Assembly (NCBI GenBank): GCA_010279815.1
Contig: QEOQ01000704.1
Location: forward strand, 526,563 to 590,562
Length of the DNA stretch: 64,000 bases
Direction of reading: 5' to 3'
Source: Brachionus plicatilis
Lineage: Eukaryota > Rotifera > Eurotatoria > Ploima > Brachionidae
Position numbers and translations under genes: made by a program. The notes under the pieces were generated by a model. That model was not told the DNA's origin, made no database searches, and was given only the letters and a program-made list of their open reading frames with translations. Of the stretch, positions 44,797-55,824 are shown one piece after another; the stretch's first letter is position 1; the number at the start of each line of letters is the position of its first letter.

Positions 44797-46199
44797 ATGT
44801 CAGATTTAAGCAAAAAAAAAATCCCCAGAAGCACCCCTTTCTATCAAAGAAAAATAAAGAAAGAAAAAATCACACAGGCTTTTAATCTTTTATGGCCAAG
44901 TTTTCATGATCGGCAGGATCACAATACTACACCAACAACCAGCAATTTATCTGAACATAAACCATCAAATAATCCAGATGACTTGACAGACACCGAATTT
45001 AATCGAATGTTTGAGATGGAAAATTTTTCTGTAAAGAACTGTTTTCCTGATAATGATAATGGGAGTGAAGAGTTGGTCAATTTAGATGAAAATATACAAG
45101 AAGAATTTGATAAAACTCAAACCGAAAAAACTGAATTGATCAATATGAGTCTACTCTCACTCTTCTATTCAGATAAATTGTCACAGACTGGACTTAAACA
45201 AGTTGTCCAATTATTTAAAATAGCAACAAATTTTGATATACCAACATCTTTTGACAAATTAAGCAATAATTTACTAAAAATAACAAACGAAGAAATAATT
45301 TATGAAAAAAAAATGGTTCTGTAAAAAATGTAAAATTTATATTGAATTAATCAATAAAAATCAAAGAAGTTGTGGCGAATGTTTTTCCAGGTGATAAAAT
45401 TTATTAATTTATCTTTATAGTTTGAATTATGTTTTTTATATTAATAAAATTTTTTTAATTATTTTGTATTCAGAAATTAACATAAATGCAAAAATTATAA
45501 TTAATTTTAAAATTACCAGAGTCAAAGTCAAATAAATCATGCGGAATTTACTTTAGACTTGTGACTTTTAAGCTTTTCTCAAATATACTAATTTATTTAT
45601 ATTTTTTTTTTTAGACTGCAAACTTTCTATAGAATTTCACTTGACAATCAAATAAAAAGACTTTTCAAGAAAAAAGTTTTACCAGTTCAACTAAAAGTGA
45701 ACACAAATGACGATTTAATTAAAGATATAGTTGATTGTGAAACCTTCAAAAACTTTGAAAATTCAACCAAAAAATTAAAAAGAAATACGGAGAATGAAAT
45801 AATTTATAGCTTTACTTTAAATACTGACGGAATTAATTTATCATCAAAATCGAAAATATCTGTTTGGCCTGTGTATCTTGCCATAAATGAACTACCAATA
45901 GAAACCAGGTATTATATTGACAATATTCTTATAGCAGGTGAAAAAAAATTTTTAAAAATGGTTTTAACTTTTGTATTTGAATTTAATGATGTATCCAATG
46001 TTGAAATTATTTTTGCGTTGCTTCAAATATCTTTTTTTAAAAAAAATAATTTACTGGACTTGGACTTGACATATGACTTGTGCTTATTAAACAACCCTGC
46101 TTTTAAATAATTCTTTTAAAATTAATTTTTTGAAATCTTTATAAATTTTTTTCTTTTTTATAAATTTTGACTCTCGGTATGTTAAATGATGATCACTAA

Positions 46200-46700
46200 A
46201 AAATTCGTATTTGTATTTTAAAAAATATCTACGCTCTGCTTTCCATTTTTTGAAAATTAATTTTTTTTAGAAATGCATAAAACGTACTTAAATTTTCATT
46301 AAAGTCAACATTTAAAAAAAAACTAAGTTTTTAAAGGATTAGAGTTAAAAGTTAAACAGACTTGGGCAAAAGTCATCAATTCAAAGTCAAGTCAAGTCAA
46401 GTCATTTGACTTGCAAATGTTTGTATTCAAGTCAGTGACTTGACTTTGAAAAGACTTTAAAATGACTTTTTTTTTTTGACTTTTGCCCAAGTCTGAAGTT
46501 AAATAATAATTTTCAAATTTTTTTTAAAATCTACTAATAAAAATTAACTCATTCTTTTTCACTAAAGAGTTTAATTTCAAATATTAAAATGCTTATTATA
46601 TTAACTTAAAATTATTTTTTTACATGAAACTTAAGATAATATTTTAAGCATCGCACTTTTTTAAATGTTATTTCAACACAAAAAATTATACCAAATTTTA
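46200..46700. repeat. Dispersed repeat R2 in the transposase intron
   Basis: ATCTACGCTCTGCTTTCCAT and, inverted, AAGCATCGCACTTTTTTAAA with CAACACAAAAAATTATACC match R2. It is split by the MITE at 46357-46495. Confidence 0.6.
46357..46495. mobile_element. 139-bp hAT-like MITE, ends CAGACTTGGGCAAAAGTCA
   Basis: CAGACTTGGGCAAAAGTCAT on the left and TGACTTTTGCCCAAGTCTG on the right, with a perfect 8-bp duplication AAGTTAAA (46349-46356, 46496-46503). The body is almost only AAGTC/GACTT repeats. Nested in R2, which is nested in the transposase intron. Confidence 0.94.
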
Positions 46701-48365
46701 TTACGATTTAGATTATTATATATTTTTAAAATAAGGAATTTTAGTTTGTGAAGGCAAACCAGATAATTTAGAAGATTTTTTATTCCCAATGATAATTGAT
46801 CTTGAGCTACTTGAAAAAGGTCTATCAATAGATGATCAAAATTACCAATTTTTTGTCATATTTGGAATATTTGACAAACCTGCACGATCACTTATTAATT
46901 CAATGAATGGTTCCAATGGATATTTTGGTTGCCTTAAATGTTACATTCAGGGCAATAATGTGTCTTTCAAAAATGGAAGTCATATTATTTTCAGACCAGA
47001 ATCCGGAATTCTTAGTAGAACACATGAGGAATATTTGAAAGACATAGATGCTTGCAATTTAAGTGGTTCAATGATAAGAGGAGTTAAAGGGGAAACTATT
47101 CTAAGTCGACTTAGATTTTTAAGACCGACTAAATCAATTGTAATTGATCCAATGCATACTATTTTTCTTGTGTTGTAAAAGATCTTTTTAGATATTGGTT
47201 TGATTCACCAGTTAAAGAACAATTCTCTTTAGTTAACTCAATGGATTTGATAAATTTACGGATTAAACAGATCAGATCTCCAAATTTTTTTGGTTATGCA
47301 CCAAGGCAAATATGTGATTATAAAATTTGGAAAGCCCATGAATTTATGAGTTTCATTTTTTATTATGTAATTCCTGTATTTTTTGAAATCATGCCCAGTG
47401 AATATTTCGAAAATCTCTTACTTTTAATAATTTCACTTGAGAAGCTATATTCAAAGAAAATAGTTAGATCAGATTTAAACATAGTGAAAGATTTTTTGAA
47501 CTAATTTGTTTGTCAACTTGAGAATTTGTATGATTCACATATTTTAAAATCTGGAGTTCATGAATTGCTTCATTTTGTGGATTCAGTAAAAGAATGTGGT
47601 CCATTGAATATACTATCATGTTAGCAATTCGAAAAGCTAAATAGAAAAATAACAACTATGATTAAAAGCAGGGACCTTATCGGCGATGAATTTATCAAAT
47701 TATGGAATGTATCACAATAATTTTCTATTTATGTTAATCAACAAAATTATCAGGATCAATACTTTGATTTCATCAAGAAAAATTTTATGATAAAATCAAC
47801 TAACCTAAAAAAATCCTTTAATGCTGTATCAGATTTTAAATTTTTTTCAAATGATTTAATTAAAAAAGAAAATTTAGATTTTGATCTCAAAACTTTTCTG
47901 GAGAATTATTTTAAAGAAGAAACATCAAATATTTTTTTTTGCTGAAAAAATTTGTGTTGGCTCTAGATCATTTACAGTTGAAAAAAATAATACACGTTTT
48001 TGTACAAGTTATATAAAATTTAAAGACAAATTTGGATACATTACAATGTTTTGCAAACTAAGGTCACATACTTTCGCTATTTGTGAGCAAGCAGCGTATT
48101 AATAATCCATTTTATGCTAATTGTGATAAGCGGTTGAAGTCCAATTTTTTCATCTCCACAAATTCAAATGAAAAGTTTATAGTTGATGATCTAACAAAAA
48201 TTGAAATGAGGTTCAATCATAAGCTTAATGAAAGCGTTTTTTTTACTAGCAATTTTACTTCGAATCAATTTTTTAATTAAAATTTATATTCTAATTTTTC
48301 TTCTCACAAACATCTTTTTCAATTTCTACTAGTTTTTTGAATTTTTTTTTTAAATCAATTAGAGA

Positions 48366-48733
48366 ATGCCCAAAAAGAAAAGCCTGGCTTTATTGCCTAA
48401 AACAAGAAATTTTAATAAAAAAAAATATGTAAAACTGAAGAATCAAGTTTTCATAGCAGTGATCCAAATTTGTCTTCAGAAAAAGAGTTTCACGAATCAG
48501 ACGCCTCAAATTTATCAGATTCTGAAGCATCTGTAGAATTTTTATCAAAAACGAGCAATAAAAGCGTTTTATCAAGCATCCGTATTTCTAAATTAACTGA
48601 AGATAATTGGATTTTAGTATTTTGGATTGACGAGAAAAAATTTTCAGTGGAACCATATTTACTCAAGCAGCAACATGGATTTGTTAAAAATACACCATGT
48701 ATAACAAATCTTTTAGAAACAATTACACCTTAA
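48366..48733 (+). pseudogene. Second ORF of the EnSpm-like element, frameshifted and truncated
   Basis: ATG at 48366 opens MPKKKSLALLPKTRNFNKKK; a shift in the following A run joins KTEESSFHSSDPNLSSEKEF, an acidic Ser-rich stretch, then DNWILVFWIDEKKFSVEPYL. It ends at 48733 where a LINE fragment begins in the opposite orientation. Same strand and 85 bp after the transposase, so probably the accessory protein of that element. Function not established. Confidence 0.5.
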
Positions 48734-48960
48734 ACGAATTACAACTTGCATTAATTTACAAAGAATCGATGTCAGTGAAACTGGTCGATAATTACTAGAT
48801 ACAGTCTTATCACTTTTTTAAATAATGGAGTTACACTGGCCGATCTTAATTGTATTGGAAGCTCACTTTCAGCTGAGGATACTTTAGAAATGAGTGTCAG
48901 TAGCAAAGCTTCAGCGCAACATTTAAGAAGTGATGGATTGAATTGGTCAGCCAAAAATAA
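48734..48960 (-). pseudogene. LINE reverse transcriptase fragment
   Basis: On the minus strand: FNPSLLKCCAEALLLTLISK, ELPIQLRSASVTPLFKK, then after a one-base shift SDKTVSSNYRPVSLTSILCK, LMQVVIR. This is the start of a jockey/CR1-like RT (the PLFKKxD and NYRPVSLTS motifs). It truncates the preceding ORF. Confidence 0.75.
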
Positions 48961-50560
48961 TCTAAATTATTAGTTCATTTTTTTTGTATAATATGTTTTG
49001 TTAAAATTTTTTTAATTCAAAAAACGAAAGCCAAAAAATATAAATTATTTTAATTAATTTTAATATTTCAAGCTCAATGAAAACATATTTTTCAAGTGAA
49101 TTAAACACATAAAAATTTGAATTTATCTAAAATTTTGAGCAAATTGAATCATAATTTTTAAAGAACCTATAAACAAACTATATTGTTTTATCACGTTATT
49201 TTTTTCTTTTTAAAGTCCGAGCTTTGAAAAAAAAAATGGAAATTAAAGTCCTACAGTCAATTGAGGTAAATGTGATAATTCTTTACTTTGGGCCTAAATA
49301 AAATCAGAAGGGAAAGAGCTTATCAGGAGATTTTTTTTTATAAATGAAAAAACTATTTTTTTCTTTGATTCAAAAAAATTTATTAAAAAAAAATAAACGG
49401 TTCAAATTTTATAATGAAAAGAATACAAAACGGTTAATTATCATATTTACCCCATACAATGGATTTTTAAACTATAAAATAGTTTAAAATGCCAAAAAAA
49501 AAAAATAAGAAAAAAACAAGCAAACATACTATAAGAAAATCAAAAAGAAATTTATTTACATTTGTGAGAACAATAAAATTCTAAACTTGGTTCGAAGCCT
49601 GATGGTAGTGTTGTACCTTACTGAAGCTTGATGTATATTAATTTTTTTTTCATTAATTTGATTAAGGGCCTTTTTGAGGGTGTCCTCAGAGTATTTTGGA
49701 GGACTACAATTTGGTAATTTAAAGTTTTTTCGAGTCATTTTCAAAATTTATTTAGTTTTTCAAAATTTTGGTTTTAATCGCAATTTATATTCAATTATCG
49801 GTTCAACCCGAAAGTATAAGAAACATGTTTTTATTGAATTTCTCAAAAACCGTTATTTTTTTCTGAAATCTAAGTCCAGTTTTGAACTGGTCATCAAAAA
49901 ATACATATAATAGGGTCTTTTGTTTAAAATAAACGATAATGGACAAAAAGTTTTTTTTTCTCACAAACTCGGTTCTTTTGATATGGGATTGTTAATTGGC
50001 GGAAGATTAAAAAATAAATAAAAATTTTTTATAAAATATTTTTTTCAAATTTTGTAAAGGGATAGTTTTTTATATTTTTTTTTTAATTTCATTCAAAAAT
50101 TATTATCCAATCAAAATTTACAGCGGTTGAAAAAAAGAATTTTCATTATTACCCCATTATTGGTTCAACCCGAAACGACGTTAAGCATTAAAGTCCTTCA
50201 AATATTTTTATAAAAACTGTAATTTTTTGAGTGGATAATGCAATGGCTCTGTTCAGTTTAATTAAACACATCAAAAAGCCATTTTAATAAAATAAATGAT
50301 AATTTTTGTGAAGCTTCTTTTAGTCCGGTAAAAATAAATTTAGTTGCCAATTAATTTAATAATTATAACCTAATGTGAAATAAGATTGAGACCTATGAAG
50401 AGCGTGTTAGTGTATTTTAATGTAATGTAAATTCTAGACTGAAAACTGACTGCTGACTAATTTCTGGTGATTTATGGGTTGTTAAAGACATAACATAGCC
50501 AAATAACTTTCCAATGTCAATTAAGAAAACACGTTTTACTAAAATTTAATTAATTAAGTA
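48961..50560. other. Interval with few features
   Basis: CGGTTCAACCCGAAA occurs at 49799 and a close match at 50160, a small dispersed motif perhaps marking transposon ends. Apart from the HTH fragment at 49.6 kb no gene is seen. Confidence 0.45.
49556..49744 (-). pseudogene. psq/CENP-B-like helix-turn-helix fragment
   Basis: MKMTRKNFKLPNCSPPKYSE, then DTLKKALNQINEKKINIHQA and SVRYN resemble the N-terminal psq-type DNA-binding domain (YSEDxLxxAL...I..ASxxY.I) of pogo-like transposases and related proteins. After SVRYNTT the pattern is lost. A remnant of about 60 residues. Confidence 0.55.
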
Positions 50561-50700
50561 GTGTTGGGAACCGTACAAACGGCCATTGATGCGGCCAAAA
50601 ATTTTTTTAACCGCGAACAAGACCGCCTAGACAGACGGTTATAAAGGCGGACGGCCATTTTGGCGGCCAGACCGGGGGCCAAAAATTTGGACCGCTGAGT
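50561..50700. repeat. GC-rich dispersed repeat, copy 2
   Basis: GGCGGACGGCCATTTTGGCG, GGCCAAAAATTTGGACCG. Related to 11131-11290. Confidence 0.65.
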
Positions 50701-51524
50701 TTAAAAATTATTTTTCAGTTTAAAAAAAATTTTTGAGTGTGTCGAACAGTGATTTAGATGTGTTATTAAGTGAGTGTGTTTGTTTGCTGAAACAATTAAC
50801 AATTTTGAAAAATTTTAAATTAAAAAATTTGCAAAGTAAAGTCAACCAAATTTATTTTGAAAAATATTATTTTTCAACACAGTTATTTCAAAAGAAATTG
50901 AAAATTGGGTATTATTTTTGTATAGAAGACGAACAATTAAACCAATTTAAAATGGCGCTTAAAATTTTACTTTTTTCCATAATTTTGATATTTTTTAATT
51001 TTTTTCCTCAAATCAAATATATCTTTGCTTTTTTCCTTTATATATGTGATTCAATCACAAAAGTAAGTTTTTTAATTAATTTATTAATTAATGAATTTAT
51101 TTCATTACAGTTAATCAAATTTTTGGTCAATTTTATTTTACTTTTTTTATTTTCGTTTTTTTAATGCTTAGAAATTTTATGGTAGTTCGTAAGTTCAAAT
51201 AAATTGTTTTTTTTTTTGAGAAATCGAGATAATGAAAGATCAATTAAGATCGATGTTGTGTTGATGTAGTGTTCCGTGTCTCTTATTTTTTTAAACTAAT
51301 ATGAGGAAAATTTGTAATGATTCTTTAAAGATATTGGACTAAATTTCATTACAAAATCATTAAAGTTTCATTTAAAAAATCATCAAATAATCATCAAGTG
51401 AATTTTTTAAATTATTTTATTAAAAAAAAATATTTTATAAATAAAAATTATTTAATTAGTCAATTAATTAAACAAAATTATTTTTTTGAAAATGTTATTT
51501 TTTCACCTAAATTCCATTTTCTGA
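50701..51524. other. Interval with an uncertain hydrophobic ORF
   Basis: From the ATG at 50952, MALKILLFSIILIFFNFFPQ and further hydrophobic segments run to 51164. AT-rich DNA readily gives Phe/Leu/Ile-rich frames, so I do not call a gene. Nothing else seen. Confidence 0.3.
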
Positions 51525-53929
51525 AATTTTTTTTTTTGAGTCTTGAATGATCTGATTGATGCGTTCTTTAGCCAAACCAAGATCAAAGGTGCGATCTTTT
51601 ACCTTGACTAACTCTTTATAAAAAAAGGTTTAAAATTAAATATTCTGATTACGAAAAATATAAATTACCAAATGTCACATTGATTTGATTTGAAAAATCG
51701 ATCATTAGCTCGGTCATAGTACGACTAACCCATTCTTTTCTGTCAGGGACTAGAATGAGAATTACTTTTCTGAATGTCCATGATCCTTGTTTTTCCCCAG
51801 ATTTATGTATTTCATTGTCAATTTTGATTTATCTGATCGAGATACCGATATTTGAGGAAATTCTTCACTCAAAACTACTTTTTTATTCAAATTGCTTTCA
51901 TCATTTGAAATATATAGATCAATAAAATCTCTTAACATTTTCATGATATTTTTGAATTCATCCGGAGCTATTAAAAAAATAATTTTTAAAATTTTTTATT
52001 ACTAAATGTCTCTTTTAGAAGTTTGATTGTTTCTTCAGCCTTTGATAATTTAATTTCCATATCATGAATAATTTGATCCTTTTTTTTAACAATTCTGCCA
52101 TGTCAATTAATTTTTGTTTGAGTCGAAAATTTTCAAAATCAAGGACCTGATTTTTTTGAATATTTTGGTTGATTGAAGTCCTTGGAGTATCAACAGAACT
52201 AAAATTATCATCTTCACACAATATAGTTCGTAAAACTTCCTGACATTTTTTTTTTGACCCTAAATTGAATAAAAAAAAATAAACCAATTATCAGGGTTGG
52301 GAAAACGAAATAAAAAAAATATTCGAATATAGACAAAAAAATTTCGAAATTATTTTATATTTTGATTAATAATTGAAATTAAGAAATGATTTGGAAACTA
52401 AAAATTTTAATTTTGAATTTTATAAAATATTGCAGATTTTACAACTTAATGTCGAAATGCAATTTTAGTTTCGAAATCAAAATTTTGATTTCGAATACCA
52501 AAAATAATGTCGGTGTCGAAACTCACTTTCGACATTATTTTTTCAGTTTCGAGACTAAAACTTCAATTTTCACTTTGAAATAACTATTACAAATACTAGT
52601 TGAAACTGTGGCAATTTGAAGTTTATGATCTATTTTATGATGCTCAAAATTATCAAATCATACTAAAACTATTAAATAAATTTTTTTTTTTAATAGAAAT
52701 AATGCAGAGATACATTTTTGGATTAACATACTATGTAAAATAAAAAAATAAACTCTGCAATATCAAAATGCACAATCCAGAATGCACACCATCGAAATGA
52801 TGCTATTTTAAGTAAATAATTTTTTTGCAGACTTTTGCAGTTTTTTCCTTTAGATGAAACAAAGGATGTTAAAACCAAAATTTACCTCTACACTAATTAC
52901 ATTAATTTATTTATTTGTTTTCTGTACCGAGCTAGAGCTCCTTTAGAATAAGTTAAAAATTAAAATAAAAAAATTAAAAAAAAATAAAATAAAAATGAAA
53001 TAAAATGATCATAAACTTCAAATTGCCGAAACTGTTGTTTATTTACTAAATTTGTTAAAAAAGTTAGGTAGGGTTTTTTAACTGATAAAACCGCTTTGTA
53101 TTGCGTTACTTTTCTTTTAATTTTGTTAAAAAAATTAGTCTGTATATAAAATAATTAATAAAGATCATAAATTAAACATTGTTTTAATTTTCAATTTAAC
53201 AAAATAATTTTAATTTTCAAAGCATATTTACTTAGTTTTAATTGATTGATTTATTTTTTCAAAAGAAAAAAAATTTTCCAAATGTTACTTTATAATTTTG
53301 AATATATTAATTAACTTTGAAACCTAGTTTTAAAATCGAAATTTTTATTTGGATGTCGAAACTTAGTTTCAGTTTCGAAATTTATTTTCACTTTTCGAAA
53401 CAATTGAATTATGATTTTTTTTAATTTCGAAATCAAAAAATCGAAATCGAAACTATTTTTTAACAAAATTTCGAAAGTGTCGATTTCGAATTCCCAACCC
53501 TACAAATTCTCACAAAAAATAAGTTCATACCTATAATCTTGACACAGGCTAAATGCTTATTTTACCAAATGATGTCTCACAATTTTACCCAACTTGGATG
53601 ATCTGATCTCGTTCAGTGTGAATTTGACAAATAGAAACTAAAGAAAATATAGAGTCACTAATCAAAAAAACAACCGCATTATCAAATTCATTTTGTAATT
53701 TTGTAATTGAAATACTGAATTTAATTGTATGGATTTTATTGGAACAAGTTTTAGGGGTTTCGACTTGTGATGTTTGTTGAGGGCTCGGTGACAGACTTTC
53801 TTCATCTTGATCAAAATTGACTTTTGCTTTAGATTGACTACGATCGGTCTTGGGAGTTGAAATTATCTTTTTGGTGACTTTTGATGTTGGTCGAGGGCTC
53901 GGTGACAGACTGATAATTTTCGATGACAT
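51525..53929 (-). CDS. Unrecognised minus-strand gene, probably multi-exon and split by nested MITEs
   Basis: Segments in minus-strand order: 53929-53585 (MSSKIISLSPSPRPTSKVTK, with a second LSPSPQQTS copy, then ITKLQNEFDNAVVFLISDSI), a GT at 53586; 52261-52090 after a TTCAATTTAG acceptor (KKKCQEVLRTILCEDDNF, coiled-coil-like ENFRLKQKLIDMAELLKK); 51985-51762 (MKMLRDFIDLYISNDESN, MKYINLGKNKD); in the next frame VILILVPDRKEWVSRTMTEL; and 51611-51525 (ELVKVKDRTFDLGLAKERIN). Frames between segments do not all join, so it is either decayed or mis-split. A 1.2-kb repeat lies in the intron. Family not recognised; could be a transposon accessory gene. Confidence 0.4.
52292..53502. mobile_element. hAT-like element with TTTCGAAA-rich ends, ends CAGGGTTGGGAA
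   Basis: CAGGGTTGGGAAAACGAAA on the left pairs with TCGAATTCCCAACCCT on the right. Subterminal zones (52320-52580 and 53320-53490) are dense with ATTTCGAAAT/TTTCGAA motifs. No transposase frame. The target duplication is not convincing (CCAATTAT against CAAATTCT). It contains the nested MITE at 52610. Confidence 0.7.
52610..53027. mobile_element. hAT-like MITE, family GGCANNTTGAAG, copy C (nested)
   Basis: GGCAATTTGAAGTTTATGAT on the left and GATCATAAACTTCAAATTGC plus C on the right, with a perfect 8-bp duplication GAAACTGT (52602-52609, 53028-53035). 418 bp. Confidence 0.94.
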
Positions 53930-54589
53930 TAAATAAAAAAATTTTGTAGTTGAATTCTATTTATTTGTAATTTTGAAAAAAAAAATTAATTGAAAAAATG
54001 ATTTGAATCAAAGTCACTTACTATGTACATGTCTTCATTATTTTTGAAACAAATATTAATTTAACTGAAGTTATTTCACTTATAAAAAAAAATCATCTAA
54101 TTTTGCAGCAATATAAAAACTTGCTTTTTCAGTTTTTTCTCTAGGACAATAAAATGGATTATCTATTATTAAAAGTTTTTAACATAATATATAAACAATT
54201 TCTTCATGTTTAATTATCAGTTTTATTGTGACAATTGAATCTTTTATTTTTATATAGCAATTTCTAAACCTCTTTTTGGAGCGTTCTGTAGTGAACTTTT
54301 TATTTCCATTATGAACTGTATTCGAATAAAAAAAAGTTTGATAACTGAGAGGAAAATTTGATTTTAAAAAAAATTTGATTTTTCATCAAGGCTTTTATAT
54401 CCAAATTTTAAATACTTTCCTATTTTAATTATTGCTTTCTGGTTTCTTAATTTAAAATTCGAAGACTTTAATCCAAAATTTTCATTTATGAATTCTGTTT
54501 AACTGTTGCTATCATTCTTTTCCAAAAATTAGATACCAAAGTCACTCAGGAAATTCTTAAGCAGTCTCTCAGCTATAATTTATTTATTT
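53930..54589. other. Interval with no gene seen
   Basis: AT-rich; nothing recognised. Confidence 0.45.
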
Positions 54590-54870
54590 TTATCTACGTA
54601 TGGGGTTGGCCGATTTTGTGAATTTTTTAGCTGGTTGTCTCGCTGTTTGTTTTTTTTTTCTAGTTCAGCATTTTTAGTCTCAAGTGTTTTACCATATTTC
54701 TTAGTAATTATACCGAAGTACATAGGTTTTTGATGCAGTAGAACATCGTTTTTAGTGTTTCTGAATGTTGCCCTTGACCTAGAGCAGGCCTGATACCGGC
54801 AAGATCTAAAGGGTATTGGTTTTTGTCTACCATCCTGTGATTTATGATAATTTTCTTCCTTTTATTGACA
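54590..54870 (-). pseudogene. Possible FLYWCH-type zinc-finger remnant
   Basis: On the minus strand RSCRYQACSRSRATFRNTKN, DVLLHQKPMYFG, then a charged segment (GKTLETKNAELEKKNKQRDN) ending near 54590. The C-x4-C-x-R-x-R-A-T spacing and following His resemble FLYWCH fingers, common in MULE-type transposons. The preceding Tyr-Trp part is out of frame. Tentative. Confidence 0.3.
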
Positions 54871-54875
54871 CTATA

Positions 54876-55824
54876 CAGTAAAGAACGGTTATAACGAAGT
54901 CGCTGGGGGAATCAAAAAACGGTTCGTAATAACTGAACTTCGTTACATTCGAAAAAGACAAAAATATTTTTTTTTAAAGTTTTTATTTAATTAAAATGAA
55001 TTAAAAAAGAAATAATAATGATAAATATGAAAAAAAATTATATTTTATTTTTAAAATAATCGGAGATGGTTTTTTGTTTAACCATTAGACCCAAGATTTC
55101 ATTCTCAATTGAACCCAAGCTATCAATTGATGACTCAAAATTATGTTTTGATTTTGAAAGATGCTTCCTTATTTGAATAATCATTTTTAAAGCTTGTTGA
55201 TTTGTCATTCCTTCATCGTGTTCATCTTCATTATTTTCTTGCTGGTTCTAATCATCGCATAGGTCGCAAACAGTTTGACTTGAACTTTCATCTTGGTTGT
55301 TAATCAAATTAATTATTTCTTCATCGGTTTTTTCTTGATATACAGCTAATTGATTATCAATTAGCTGTATAATCTTGAAAAGAAACGTCCGTTGGAAAAA
55401 ATTACGTTTAGTTGGTTTTGTTTTTTCAAACATTTTTTTAACATTATATTGTTCCTGTTTTTTTTTTATTTTATAAAGGTAAATGTCTGATTTTTCAAAA
55501 TATTAATTGATCATTAAGTAGGGATTAGTTTTAAGATTTCGGTATTCAAGAAAATTCATACTTATTTGCTGATTTCTATTTTTAAAAATTAAGAAACCAA
55601 TATTTCTCAAATGTATTTTTTAATATTTTCGTTATAAGCGAATAAAATTTCATTGAAAATTATCAAAAAATGCTTAGTTATAACCGAATTTTCGCTATAA
55701 GCGTACTTCGTTATAACCGTAAGAAAATGCATTAAAAGTATTATTGTTCTGAACAACAGTGTTTTATTTTTCATTATAAACGAATTTTCGTTATATCCGT
55801 GTTCGTTATAACCGTACTTTACTG
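54876..55824. mobile_element. Internally deleted pogo/Tigger element (949 bp)
   Basis: CAGTAAAGAACGGTTATAAC on the left and GTTATAACCGTACTTTACTG on the right, TA on both sides (54874-54875, 55825-55826). TTATAACG motifs recur inside both ends. It keeps only the C-terminal end of the transposase. Its right 310 bp is duplicated at 59539-59848 as part of the long direct repeat. Confidence 0.88.
55038..55433 (-). pseudogene. C-terminal remnant of a pogo/Tigger transposase
   Basis: From 55433: MFEKTKPTKRNFFQRTFLFK, DEEIINLINNQDESSS, TVCDLCDD, an in-frame TAG, then NEDEHDEGMTNQQALKMIIQ, and KQKTISDYFKNKI with stop at 55038. The acidic segment followed by ALKMIIQIRKHL matches the tail of CENP-B/Tigger transposases after the DDE domain. 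The HTH and catalytic domains are deleted. Confidence 0.65.

Larger units (their letters stand above)
44797..48280 (+). pseudogene. EnSpm/CACTA-like transposase gene, decayed, with two introns
   Basis: Exon 1 (44797-45390) starts MSDLSKKKIPRSTPFYQRK and ends in a zinc-ribbon-like WFCKKCKIYI, CGECF after a one-base shift in a nine-A run. Exon 2 (45615-45937) has YSFTLNTDGINLSSKSKISV and VWPVYLAINELP. Exon 3 (from 46745) has EGKPDNLEDFLFPM, IFDKPARSLINSMNGSNGYF, GCLKCY, a GVKGETILSRL block and DPMHTIFLVL. The TDG and DxMH motifs match the tnp2-type DDE transposases of EnSpm elements in animals. Lesions include a frameshift at 47177, stops near 47503, 47620 and 47720, and a frameshift near 47944. 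Introns joined in phase suggest a once functional spliced gene; the second intron is filled by repeats. Confidence 0.75.

Noticed and set aside
45938..46110. C-terminal extension of the transposase frame
   Set aside because: Reads through the intron donor at 45938; its last residues come from a MITE end (TTGGACTTGACATATGACTT). The in-phase acceptor at 46745 fits the family better.
51525..53929. BEN-domain protein
   Set aside because: The order of segments is suggestive, but I could not match the domain core with confidence; left as unrecognised.
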